DNA of 46,184 nucleotides. Origin: Porogramme epimiltina (taxonomy: Eukaryota; Basidiomycota; Agaricomycetes; Polyporales; Polyporaceae). This document shows positions 33,581-44,941 of this stretch, in pieces. The DNA lies in assembly GCA_900155495.1 (NCBI GenBank), contig FTLJ01000692.1, positions 1 through 46,184 of the forward strand, written 5' to 3'. Both the position numbers and the translations under genes were made by a program. The stretch's first letter is position 1. Every line of letters starts with the position of its first letter. A model generated the notes under the pieces. That model saw only the letters and a list, made by a program, of their open reading frames with translations, ran no database searches and was not told where the DNA came from.

Positions 33581-34866
33581 CTTGCAGGTGTCTAGTTGAA
33601 GTTAAGTCAACACCCTGCTCCTCTTGAAAGAAGCTGAATAAGAACTCACTATAGCACGGGTTGACGCGGGAACTGGAACAATCTGGCAGCAATGTCACAT
33701 CGCGAGTGAGACGCTCCTGTGGTCATGATGGGACTGAGGCTGACCGCGCTGCTTACGAAATGGGAGGCTGGCGACACATTCAGAGGTTGGGAGGGTGCCT
33801 TATGTAAGCAATACAAATCTCATGTCAAGGCGTGTTTACGGCTGTGTCCGGCCGCGCTGTTTCCCTCCATTCTCGTCCTACGCTCCCTCCATGAATGTTT
33901 CTTTCTGTCCTTGGCAGGACTCACATCTTATATGTGGGCGCGGCAATCATATTTTCACAATCATACCTCAAGTTCTGCCGTCTGTTCACTCGCCAACACC
34001 ACAAGCGACAAGAGTCAACGGAGCCCCACGGTGAACATCAGGCGTGGTCGGCACGGGCAGGATGGTTCGGGTTGCTCTTGAAGCGGACAATAATTGTGAG
34101 GGGAAAGGGCTACCCCTCAGGGTACGAGGACCGGTGTGTGGCATTGTGACTTCTTCATCGAGTGTGAAGGCTTTATGGTATGGTTTGGCGCGTCCAACCC
34201 AAAGTCGTCAGTGTGTGCCACTTCCCTCGCGATCGTCCTGCATTGTCCCTCGTGCAGAGGGCTCTTAATGAGAAACAGCAGCGGGAGACTCAGAATGTGA
34301 GCTGGAGTCCATGTTTACAACATCAGTTCGTAATTCTCGGTGATGGGGAGACAGCTATGGGTCATGGGTTGTCCGCGCGGTGCGCTCGCCGATTCTGAGC
34401 TGTGTCTGCCTACGATAAGTTACCGTGTAGGACGCAGGCACAAATAAGGCGTATATCCTCCGATAGAGCTCCAAAACAGGTGCCCCATTTTCAATTTCAC
34501 CGAGTTGGGCTCAAGTTGGAGATCTACCTTTCCGAAGTTCTAGTGGTGCAGTGGACGATGGAACGGATAGATCATGTCGAATAACTGCATAACACCGGCC
34601 CGTATGTCGTAAAACGATTTGGATGCGCAATCTCCCATTAGACACTTTCTCCTGCGTCTGTGGGGGGTTGGGGGGAGCCGCAGTCCGTCGGCGTATCTTT
34701 GCTCCCCGCATTTCCGTCCTCCGTGACCCCTGACCCCTCTACCTCCTTGAGGCACTCCTGTTCTAGTCCACGATCAGTCCTAGCGATTTCGTTTGAATGG
34801 GCCATCTTTTCACATCTATACTTCGAATGAACATATTTATATCACCATTTGAACGAATGATGCGAC
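33581..34866. other. Intergenic between MYND protein 3 and the HET gene
   Basis: Contains the MYND 3 promoter. On the minus strand 34540-34755 is open and could be a last exon of the HET gene (see that entry). A plus-strand frame at 33719-34081 is unconvincing. Nothing else is supported. Confidence 0.45.
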
Positions 34867-36834
34867 TTACCTGACCCGTAACTCCAGGCACTGACCTCCT
34901 GAGCGCGCCAGACGTGGTATGAACGATATGTGCAAGTTGACTACATACTCCTCCCCCCACAGGTCATGCACCCTCGCATAATTGGGCCACTGACTGATGT
35001 GATCGTCTTCACATGAATGAGATGTCGAGAATCCTGAATCTGGTGGCGACCCTGGCTTTGAGGAGAACGCGCAATAGTGATCAGGGTACGGGGTGTGGGA
35101 TAGCGGCTGTTGAGGAGAACCCTCGATCCTATGGTTCTTGCATTGCCCGAGTGTCAAGGATACCCAGTGATCCTCGTGTACATTCTTGTAGACGAAGATG
35201 AGGGTCACAGGGCCATAACTGCGGGGAGACCAGCGAGTAGAGTAATCTCGGATGATCACCTTGTGAATTTGACACCAGCCACCTGGGCTACCGACGTAGG
35301 AGAAAAGCCGGTTATGGTCTACGAAGAACAGAGGATGGGTTTGTGCGAGGTTGAATCTGGTTGATAGAAGTCTATTCCAGTTTGATGGTTCCATCGTTGC
35401 GCGATATGGAGGGCGAGCGGATATAGAGATGTCTGTCCACTTCCATTGTAGCTCGTTGACCACTTCCGAGGACAACGCTAACAGTCGACGCTGCCCATTT
35501 CCGCAGCAGTGAAGCGAGCCAGAAGTGCGAAGGGTTGCCGACGTAGGGAGCAACACCATCCAGAGGGATGCCTTGTGTTCTGTATGACAGAATATGTTGG
35601 CGATGATGTATGTGTCGTTGATTCTTGCGATGGGAACATGTGCGTGTATCACGTTCGCAGCTATGGAGAAAGTGGGAGCGTCTGTCTCTAGTTCCTCAGG
35701 GGCATCCTGAGCGCAAACTCAGCAGAAGAAAAAAGGGGGAACGAGAATACCTACCACCTCCAGAACCTGAACTACACCTGGTCTTGTGCCCATCGACCGT
35801 ATGTTCTTCCAACGAAATTTTCCGAGCGACGGTGACAGCATATGATTTTCAGGGTTATGGCGAATAACATCTATGTCACTATCAGGAGAACTGGAGAGGG
35901 TAGATGTTATCTCGTCGAGGCTAGAAATGCCAGGAGCGAGGAAGGAGTGCTTGAGCGACGATCCTGTTTCCCATGCAAAAAGCGAGGTGTCGAATGATGT
36001 CTTCATTATCTCTTCTTGAAGACGATAGAACGCGTTATCCGACCCTTCTCCGTACAGAGTCGGGATGCGAACTCCAAAAAGACCAAACAAGCAGTATGCT
36101 TGATCTTCAGGTCGTGTCGTGCGCCGGCCGGAAGTCCAGGACATGCGTTCAATAACAGAGGTATCCGTGATATCTTTTTCGAAGCGCAGGACGCTCTCCG
36201 GGATCCCGGTGGCGAATGTAATGTCCGAAGCGATGTCATACTTGTTGCCGATGATACACCAAGTTCGCGACACGAACACTACGTTTCTTGGTGCGAGGAG
36301 CTCTTGAAGCGTCCAGCCACGGCGTTGCCACCAGCTTATGGAGAACCTATGTTTATCATAGAAGTCATCGGAAAAGTCGCTGAGATATGCGAAACAGACG
36401 TCGGAGAGAGAATAATAAGTGAACATGGAGTTGATGGCCTCGGTGAGATCGGCACTGCTAGTCTTGTCGATGCAGCAAGTGTCCGCCCAGGCCCACTCGT
36501 ATCCATATGTCTCCGCGAGCTCCAAGAAACCGCGAAGCTTGGGTGATACAAGGTCCCGCGGGTTCACCGGTTGCAGCGGCGAAGATTCTGTCTCGGAGTC
36601 TGCTGTTGCTTGGGGGTCTTCAACTGTACTAGCTCCTGCGGGATTGTGTGATGGGATCGGAGACGGTACATTGGGAACACCCATCTTCTGGGAGTAGCTT
36701 TGGACCTTTTGGAACGAGTCTTCCCCATTAGTGAGCCACACGTGGGACAGGATAGCATAACCCCCTGGGACGTCTTCCGGGTGTGGGAAGAACTTGAGCT
36801 CAGCTCCAGTAGTGCTTAATAGCCACATCTGCAT
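34867..36834 (-). CDS. HET-domain protein (heterokaryon incompatibility type)
   Basis: Two exons (36834-35755 and 35706-34867) give 639 residues. The HET domain occupies about residues 20-260: YAILSHVW (26-33), WADTCCIDK (116-124), EAINSMFTYY, WWQRRGWTLQELLAP (168-182) and RPEDQAYCLFGLFGV. HET domains act in non-self recognition and can trigger cell death when hyphae of incompatible strains fuse. A Ser/Pro-rich insertion (55-90) separates the first two motifs. The C-terminal 280 residues contain no domain I recognise. No NACHT, ankyrin or WD repeats follow, so this is the stand-alone HET type. The frame ends at a TAA overlapping a perfect donor (AG|GTAAGT). Splicing there to 34767 or so would replace the stop with about 75 Arg-rich residues (stop near 34540); both ends are possible. 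Confidence 0.88.
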
Positions 36835-38906
36835 GCAAGGCGTTTTCCAGTTAGATGATGTTCCGGCTCACTAGAAGGGGGCATATGCACCGACGTGGAT
36901 CTAGTGCCGTGACTAAAGAGGCTTATGGACGGTATACTCGGGGGGGCGCGATATCTAGAGGAGACACATCTGTTAGGATATATGGATGCACTGTTGAAAA
37001 TAGTATGGACCTACAGATGGGTAGATCGATAAAGGATAAGGAAATCGGTTACAATGGACTTGAGAGCCCTGAAGCTACAGTATCTGTTTGACTTAGTAGG
37101 GGTAGGCCGAATTGATCAGGGCATATTGCCGACTCTACACAGAACACCTCGGACTGACCGACTGCAAGTGGCGAGAGGAGCGGTTAAGAAGTAGCGCAGG
37201 ATACTATCTGCTCTCCCGTAGGCCATGGGAAGTGCTTTATGCAGCCGATCTTGCCCGGATCACAAGTTCCCAATATCAAATGAAAGCGCAGCGAATGAAC
37301 GCCCATGCGCGACTCGGAACTCATGCAAAGACGCATCGGTCGTTTGGTGTAGCTTCGTGTGACACGAGAGGGTTAACAATACGCCCCAGCACGAGGATAT
37401 GAACCACGCCATTCTGAAACCTCAAGGAGATGATTTTCGGAGAGGGCGATAGGAGAATGGACATCGCTTGTTATGTTGTCCAAGGGTCAACTACCCACAC
37501 CGTCCGAGAAGCTTCGCGTGTACTCGCAGAGTACCAAGTGCTAGTCAACAGACTGATGTTATTCGTGCAGGCCAGCAGAGTTTAGGCACACACCAAAGTA
37601 TACTCGGGAACACGTTTAATTGGATAACACCACACCCGTCTTCTTCGCTACGAAAGTCGACTACCTCAAACGTCATTTGAGACTCCTCCACAATCGCTCA
37701 GACCATATGATCCCCGGCTTATGCATAAACTGCAAGCGTATCGCATTTCGGAATGCCTCAACTCCGTACTAAATGGTAACGTTTACTGTACAGTCGGAGG
37801 AAATGTTGAGCTCACAACGATAGCCCTTGTCAATAATAATCTGCGCACCTTGGTGTAGTCCAAGAGCACATTACACAAATCCACAGCCACGCATAAGTCC
37901 CAAAGACTAGTCACGCATGATGATATGCAACGAGGATCTAAGTTCAACTTGACCCCTCATCCGACTTCCGCCCTGAGTACTCCATAGAGCCTTCAGTACG
38001 ACCTCCTACATCCGTCACATCGATGATAAACGCACCAAGAACCAGCACCGCACACGGTATCCTGCCCTCCGGAACTCCTGTGTCGAGTTGTGCAAGACAT
38101 AGTGTATAGACGACCGTAGGGAACGGATGATGACGGATCTAGAGGGTGTTGGAGGCGGCATTTGTAAGGTAGCTACACGTCGCGAGGATGATGGCAGCGT
38201 ACTAGGGCGGGTCGCGCCGGGGGAAGGAATGCTGAACAAATTGGAGACCTAAGGTACATACATACGAACGTCAATGTCTATTGGGCTGATATGGACTCAC
38301 AGTAAGGCGGTAACATATGCAACGTACGATATGTGGGGTTGGCCACCGCTACCCTCAGACGGTCGATACAGTTGACTCGACCAGCATTGTCTCCCTCCGA
38401 GCTCCGTCATCGTTCAGCAACACTGGAGTAAATAGCGTATTAAGGCGAGTTGTTTGCTCCAGTGTGAGAGGAGGAAAACGCACCAAATGGCAGCCTCGTA
38501 TCTCCTACACTATTTGGTGGGGTTGCTAATCACCATTCTAGTCCACAAGTCCCGACGGTTATCCGTGGTTGCGTATGTTGACATGTTCGGACGTTTACGA
38601 GAGGGTGGTGAATGCAAGCCGGTATTGTGGTATGAGAGGGAACACTCCATGAAGGAGGCGAAATGTATCAAGGTAAAGGTAGAGGGGCATGAGGGAGTAT
38701 CGAGTTCAAAGTCTCAGACAACGCGCGAAGCACTGGCGGCTGCACGGATCGGTGGCCGGGGTCTCACGTGCCCTCCAGGGACTAATTTTGGGACCATCAC
38801 CTTGGTACTACTAGTAGCGCTAATAATCGTATGAGATGCCTACTTCCAAGGGTTATATCATCAACTGGTTCTTTCAGTATCTCTACAAGTCTGCGCGCGA
38901 TCTCTA
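36835..38906. other. Gene-free, relatively AT-rich 2-kb stretch
   Basis: No exon chain, repeat or transposon remnant could be recognised on either strand. It separates the HET gene from the FAD monooxygenase gene and has more TA-rich words than the neighbouring genes. A diverged, point-mutated repeat cannot be excluded. Confidence 0.45.
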
Positions 38907-40854
38907 TCAACATATCTCCTGCTCCATCGCAGCCTTTCCATCCCGTGAGCCCACGAGTTCACTCAGCGACCGTTCCGCCTCCTTCCACTGGTCTTGCACA
39001 AGCTCTTCCCATTGCCACTTCCAGATCTCCTGTATTGCCCCCTCTAGCTCTGCCAGACGCGCTTTCGTATCCTCCATACCCGCGTCTACTCCATCGTAGA
39101 GCCCAGGACAATTGAACTCGTACATGAGTCCAGCGTTGTGTGCGTTCTGCACAACATTGTGCGCGAAAGGTAGACGGACGTCCTGGTATATAGCTAAAAC
39201 GTCAGCTACGAGAGAAAGTGTGGTGTTAGGGTTTCCGAGGAGGAAGCCCAGGATGTACGCGTCCTACATGGGACATGAGCGGTGGAAGGTGGTTGTATAC
39301 GAGAGGATGAAGCTTACTTCTATAGCTTGTCCGCCACCTGCACCAAAGTGCGTCGTCATCGCATGAACCTAGGGTAGGTAAGTGGATAGCATCTTTTCTA
39401 GTGACATTGGTACACTCACGGAGTCGCCCATGAGCGCCACCCTCCCGGAGACCGAGAACGGCAGGTTGTCAACGTGATGTATTGCCCACATCGTCGGTTT
39501 GTCTACGCACTATGAGTGACAGTAGATTAGAAGAGCTGATAGAAACAAGGAGTAACAGACACGTACTGATATCATCTCATCTACCTCCGGCTCCCAGCCT
39601 GCGAAATGCGAGACCAGTTCCTCCCTCGAGCCATCGGTCGCCCACTTGTGCGGATACGGCGTCCCCTCCGCGCCGGGAGTGGTCACGAAGCCAATCCAGT
39701 TCAAATATTTGGATGAGATAGGGTACGTTATGATATGCTTAAACGTAGTCGTGATGAGTCCGTTGTGCAGAATCATAACACCGCGCGCACAAACCTTTCT
39801 TTTACCTGAATACTGCCAAGTGCGTCAGCCGCTCGAACCCATGGCCAATGAAGGCACTACGTACACTGATGGGAACCTTGAGCTCCACAGCGTGATGCCT
39901 GGGATTCACGTCCCGCAGTTTGTCCGTTGGGATGAGATACCTGTACGCCACTGTCCCCACCCACTTCGGATTCGCCCGGCTACACCGCTCGCACTCGTCC
40001 TTGGTTGGTCCCTTGCCCTCCCCGCCCTTCCCTCCCAAGCATTCGCGCGCGTGTTCGTAGTCGTACATTGACGTGCGCGTCTGGGACCTGATCCCGTCAG
40101 CACCGACAATCACATCCGCCTCTGCCATGGACCCGTCGGCGAAGTGCAGCGTGTAGACTCCGCCGCCAGGGTGCTCCGGCTCGGTGTACCCGACGAGGCG
40201 TTTCGAGGTGTGAATCGTGCAGCTGGAGGGGAGGTGCCGGATGAGCACGTCGACCATATCTGCGCGGTGCATAGTGGTTGAGCCATCTGTGTGCGAATGT
40301 CAACGTCTGGTATGATGGCGAGGGGAGAGGATGCCTCAGGAAGGGACTGAAACATACTTGGTACCATGACCCGCGCCCACTCGAACCCTTCGCACGGTGA
40401 ATCCGACTTGCGGAAGACGAAGCCCGTCTCTGTAAGCGGCATATAAGTCCATGTACGAAGGGCCAAGTTGGGAAAATCCCTACTAAGTCCGTCTCCGCCG
40501 CCACTCAATGCAGAACTGCTGTAATCCTTGGACTCCGCCGTCTTCACGGCTTTGTTTGCGAGCTCGTCGTACACCCCGAGCTCTCGCAGAACAGCCCACG
40601 TTCGTGACCACACCGTGACACCGGCGCCAACCTCAGTGATTTCCGAATCTGATTCATATAAATCGATCTGTATAGGTGAGGAGGGATCTTCCTTGCGCCC
40701 CAGGGCGACGGCAAGCGTGAGGCCAGCGATCCCGCCACCCCTAGAATAGATCCATGGTAGCCTAGGTCAGAATAAGCATCAAAAGATAACGTCACTATAC
40801 GCACACAATGGCAAGGCGAAACCGAGGCTGTACAAACGAATTGACGTCAGGCAT
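38907..40854 (-). CDS. FAD-dependent monooxygenase (salicylate hydroxylase-like, class A)
   Basis: Seven exons (40854-40805, 40740-40358, 40286-39867, 39805-39567, 39509-39420, 39368-39318, 39263-38907) give 529 residues. The three fingerprints of class A flavoprotein hydroxylases are present: the dinucleotide fold IVGGGIAGL (GGGIAG at 18-23, formed across the first intron), the GADGIRS motif (206-212) that contacts both FAD and NADPH, and the GD motif ALMGDSVHAM (G392-D393) followed by GGGQAIEDA. These enzymes hydroxylate aromatic rings or oxidise related substrates with NAD(P)H and O2. A Lys/Gly-rich insertion with two cysteines (CLGGKGGEGKG...CERCS) lies after the GADG motif and is unusual. 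The last 60 residues form a helical, Trp-rich tail. The substrate could be salicylate or another phenolic, or a secondary metabolite. No secretion signal. Confidence 0.92.
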
Positions 40855-41724
40855 ATTGAGCGGAGTAGCAGGAGCGCTGTGAGGGGTGAGGCGCAAATCC
40901 AGTCTTTTCCTCAAGCTCCCCCGAGCACGGCATATATATGTACTCCTGCGCAAATAGTCGTGCGAAGACACGCCCATCATACACGTGTGCACTCCCGTCA
41001 AGTTGAGTAGGGCCGCATGAGGCCGCATGACGTGGGGCAGGGAATTATACTGCTAAGACGAGAGCGGGGCTCGGTAAGCATAGTGTTCACAGGAGGAAGA
41101 ATGATAATAGTTGGGACCGAGTTGGGGTCGGGGTGCAGCCGACGAGACAGTAAAAGCGTGAAGTAGACGTACTCGCGCCGCATGTGTACGTATACTTGCC
41201 TATACGGAGGTAAACCTTAGATGCACAGAGAGCGCCCGCTCAGCCAAAAATCGGGATGCTCTGCAGACTGCGGTCCACCAGAGCTGCGGAAATAGCGCAG
41301 AGTCTATTCTCGGCTTTACCTAAGTGCAGGGACGAAGGCTTTCAGAGGTCACCCGCCGTGGCGTGAGCGGGATGGCTTACTTTAACTGTGCATGACCCCG
41401 CATCAGCCCGCGCTCCGCGACGTAGTGAGGAGAACAAGAGTCAAGGAGAGGACAGATCCGAAAGGAGAATGAATCACTAGCATTTGTCAACGGATCGTGG
41501 GAATAGATCATGTCCCTGGCGGCGCAGGGCGTAGCGCCGTAATGGAGCGGGGTCTGGTCGACGTTCCTTTGGCAACTTACAAGGACGACGGACGTAGCCT
41601 ATTGTTCAGATATTGCATGAGCCGCAGAAGCTTTATGTATTAGGTGAGAATGCATGTGGTAATGTAGATATCGTACAACGGGGGTAAGCGGAACACAGCC
41701 TGTAGTCCGATAATGTGGCTCCGT
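40855..41724. other. Intergenic upstream of the FAD monooxygenase gene
   Basis: ATATATATG-type element on the minus strand at about 40931-40940 lies near 80 nt before the FAD monooxygenase start and may be its TATA element. A short direct duplication, GAGGCCGCATGA-like, occurs near 41010-41030. No gene is supported. Confidence 0.4.
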
Positions 41725-43374
41725 TTAGAAAGATGTCCGCCGGTAGCAAGTGTCCTCCAGAGAAACCGACTTCTCGCACAAAGAGTCCGTTTCTCCACGC
41801 AATGTAGCAACGTCTGAGGAAGTGTCAGGCGCCTCTTCGGGGAAGAATTTTGACTCAGGTTGTGAACAGGACGTGCTCTCCCTTCCACACAACGTGCTGG
41901 CGTCATCCGCGAAGAGTTCGAGGCTCGCTATACTGGTTAGCGTGTCGGCTACAAAAGTTGGGATAGTGAGGATGGGTTCATACTATCATAAAAGTACAGA
42001 CGAACCTGGATGGCCAGAATGCTCCACCGTAGATATGCAGCGGAGGTGAGGGCGCATCTTCCGCAGTTGCCGACTGAGATCTTCCGGGTTGTCGGGTACG
42101 TCGAAATCGATAGTGTCCTTCGTTGAAGGTGTCATCAGCATGTAACCATGAGTACGTAGTGATGAGATTCACAAATTGATCATATAGCTGCTGGTCGGTG
42201 ACGACGACGGTTTCGGGCATGAACCGCCTGTAGAATGCTTTGACTGGACACACACCGGGAGCGGAGTGTCTGCCGATTTGGTCTATAAGGCAGTCCAGAG
42301 GGTCGTATTCCTTCATGTATTGATAGTTTCGTTAGTGTGGGGAACGCGCTTACACCAGGATGCATGACGTACCTTCTCGAATGGTGAGGGAGGCTCGAGG
42401 GCATCGATCAACGCACGGGAAGCCTTCTTGAGTGCGTCTGCCACGAGCCCTCCCCGCCGCCTCATCTTGATGTACCGCACGAACGTCATCTTGTAATCCG
42501 GCTCCTTCTTCTTCTCCTTCCGCGGTGCGGACTTGGGGGGAACTTCGGGCGTGTCGATGTTGTCGTCTGTGAGCGAGGGCTTCTCGGAGGAACAACACGG
42601 TTCTCCAGATGGGGCAGGGAGCTCGAGGCCGTCTCGCTGCCAGCGGCTGAGGCGGCGCATGCGGTCAAGGGTCTTGATCGAAACTTGCGTCGCACCGTAG
42701 ATACAGATTATGTCGTCTTCAGATGCGACATCAAAGCCTAGGGCGTCGATCATGTACTGATGCCATTTCTTGCGCTCGGCGAGCATGTACTCTGCGAAAC
42801 CCTCCCCGAGTGGGAACGCAAGCAGGTCCCTGTGACGCGCAGCAAAATCGGTCGCTTCAGATATGATGACTCGCCACAGCCATCCGAAATTGAGTACTCA
42901 CGGTAAGCCCCGACCTTTCTCTTCAGACGCCACAGGTGGGTTGAACCACTTGACCACCTCGCCGCACTCCTCAACATCGTGCTCCTCTGCCAAACCTTCC
43001 CGACAGCACCAACAACGCCTCAGGCTCTTCTCGTCCGTAGGAGGTACCAGTACTCCCTGATCGCGGTAGTACTCGGCAATCCGAGGGTCAAGCCTAAAGG
43101 GGCGGAAGTCTTTCGGGGAAAGCGGTAAAGGTTCTTTTTCGTCGTCGCATTCCCCTCTCTTGCGACGTAGTGCACGGTGGCGGGTTGGGCTCTGAAGCGG
43201 GTGCTTGGCTGGGAGAAAGACATTGAAGACGTCACAGAAACCGCCATGATCGAAGACGCCAATGTCGCCCACCCGGAGCTCGAGATTGTTGTACGATGTG
43301 CATACGGGTCGTCCGTGGCCGAGGTGGTAGTATTCCTGTATGCGGGTGTTGTAGAACGCTTGGAAGTATGTCAT
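41725..43374 (-). CDS. Unrecognised multi-exon protein with Cys-rich motif
   Basis: Five exons (43374-42902, 42829-42373, 42310-42173, 42117-42006, 41948-41725) join in frame to 467 residues. The product starts MTYFQAFYNTRIQEYYHLGHGRPV and contains RVGDIGVFDHGGFCDVFNVFL, a Cys-rich run (RRCWCCREG, then ECGEVVKWF), a basic linker (PRKEKKKEPDYK) and a segment VPDNPEDLSRQLRKMRPHLRCI before an acidic, Ser-rich tail. I have the impression of a lineage-specific agaricomycete family but cannot name a domain. The intron at 42172-42118 (GTGAAT donor, AAG acceptor, 55 nt) is the least certain; without it the frame changes and loses the DNPEDL segment. No signal peptide or membrane helix. The charged, largely cytoplasmic composition gives no hint of an enzyme. 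Confidence 0.72.
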
Positions 43375-43606
43375 GGTGGGATGAGGAGCTGAGGAATGGA
43401 GCGTTTGCCGAACGTGGAGGGATGTTATATAGGAATGGAGGGCTCCGGGGGATGTGGCGCCATAGGGGCTGTGGTTTCAGAGGCGAGACGTGGTCGCGGG
43501 GTCTTGTTGACCGGTGCGCAGTTGTGTTCCAGTGAGCTGTATAAACCACGAAACGGTCGGTGCATGCGGATGTATCCGTCGCTAGTGCCTCACATTCCGA
43601 GAACCA

Positions 43607-43817
43607 CTTAAGGGTAGAGCTGTCCAAAGCCGGCCATAGCACGCAGCCACCTGTAGCACGCAGCCACCTGTAGCACGGTAGCACTTAGCCGCCCATCAGG
43701 TTGAAGCAGGCCTGATCCGGCGCGTGCGAGCCTTAGCGCGAGGTCTACGGCTACGTGGTATAGTGCCACGGGAAGCTGCGTGCTACGGCCAGCTTTGAAC
43801 GGCTCTAGTACCCCTAA
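43607..43817. mobile_element. Foldback / MITE-like element with long terminal inverted repeats
   Basis: Left arm about 43607-43646 and right arm about 43775-43817 are inverted copies of each other. The inner 23 bases (43624-43646 against 43775-43797) differ at only two positions. Outwards the match continues through GAGCYGTYCAAAG and (A)RGGGTA with a small gap. Total length is about 210 bp, with no coding capacity, as in non-autonomous DNA transposons. Both ends border a TA dinucleotide (CTTA|AGGG and CCCC|TAAA), which would fit a TA target duplication, but this is only two bases. Internal tandem repeats extend the hairpin. Confidence 0.6.
43637..43677 (+). repeat. 17-bp tandem repeat, 2.4 copies
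   Basis: TAGCACGCAGCCACCTG at 43637-43653 and 43654-43670 are identical, followed by a partial copy TAGCACG. It lies at the inner edge of the left arm of the foldback element. Confidence 0.85.
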
Positions 43818-44193
43818 ATAGATCTGGACTTCTGTTCATAGTGCTAGGAGCAGCGGGACGCCAGTCGAGTCACGAGGGCTGTGCGGTGGCGATTACTCGC
43901 CGTAAAAGCAGGGCGAGATTGACGGGCGGGAGTTGCAAGATGGAGAACCGTAGACGACCGTATAGGTATGGAGGTACACGGAAAGATCGGCCTCCGGGAT
44001 GTTCGGAACTGGACTGTGGAAAGAATTGAGTGAGCACTTGCCCCAGGTATGCCCACCGCTGCCGTGAGCTCATACCTCCAATGCAATTGCTCGGCGAGGT
44101 TTCATGGAAACCACAGAAGTACCGGTGCTCTTTTTCCTCGGACTGTATGAGTTGATCTGGATAAGTATTCCGATCACGTGACTGATGTCCTCA

Positions 44194-44345
44194 CTAGCCC
44201 AAGCATTCCGAATCCGTACCGTTGGGGTTGAGGAGGTCCCCAGCGTCCGTGAGACACATCGCCTCCATCTGTGTCTCAGTGTACTCAGAAAGGTGGTCGA
44301 GTGCCTTGAAATATCCTGAACGCGAGTCGTAGAGGGCGATGAACG
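44194..44345 (-). pseudogene. Relic 3' exon of an unidentified gene
   Basis: A CACAG acceptor is followed by 49 protein-like codons and TAG (FIALYDSRSGYFKALDHL, then EAMCLTDAGDLLNP, then SECLG). The composition and codon use look coding. No upstream exon with a matching splice phase could be found, although coding-like patches exist to the right at 44400-44740. I infer a decayed or frameshifted gene, or an unresolved last exon. The family is not recognised. Confidence 0.35.
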
Positions 44346-44941
44346 CTGTGCATCAACGTGACAGCGTCGCAGATATGCGCCAATGACCATTGCCAAGCAG
44401 GCTGATTCACTCCTCGACGGGAAATTTCCCCCATGGTCGCGGCAATAGGAAAGGCGAGTGCTCGCTGAGCACCATCTGGTCAATATTCCGTTTTGTAGGC
44501 GTGGATCCTGACCACATTATGTCACGCATGAGCGACATTAAAACTGCTCAGCGCGAATACGAAGGGTGGCTCACTGATACGCCCACTTTAAGGGTGCCTT
44601 TTGAAGCTAAAGGAGACAGCGTCTTCCTATTTGCGCCGCACTCGAGCCACTCACGGCTCTCGTGAACCCAGCGAGGAGATGCTGTCCTTGAGCCCATGCG
44701 AGGTTATGGGCAATGACGGAACACCTGCGAAGCAGCACAAAGAGTAAGAATAGACTAGAACAGTGGGTGCAGCTCATCCCAGGAAATAGACGTGAAATAC
44801 AGCAACAACAACATGATAAGGAGTCGTATCGTGATCGTGTACATCACATCCGGCTACGTCAAACAATACGCAAGGACTGGTATTCGGACTTGAACCAATT
44901 CGATGACGTCGTCACATCCACACACTCGACCTACAGCCACC

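Larger units (their letters stand above)
43375..44941. other. Gene-poor stretch with foldback element and gene relic
   Basis: Holds the promoter of the 41.7-43.4 kb gene, the foldback element (43607-43817) and a decayed gene end (44194-44345). Additional coding-like patches on the minus strand are near 44400-44530 (a frame reading TKRNIDQMVLSEHSPF) and 44660-44740 (AHNLAWAQGQHLLAGF followed by GTGAGT), but they could not be linked in frame. Confidence 0.45.
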
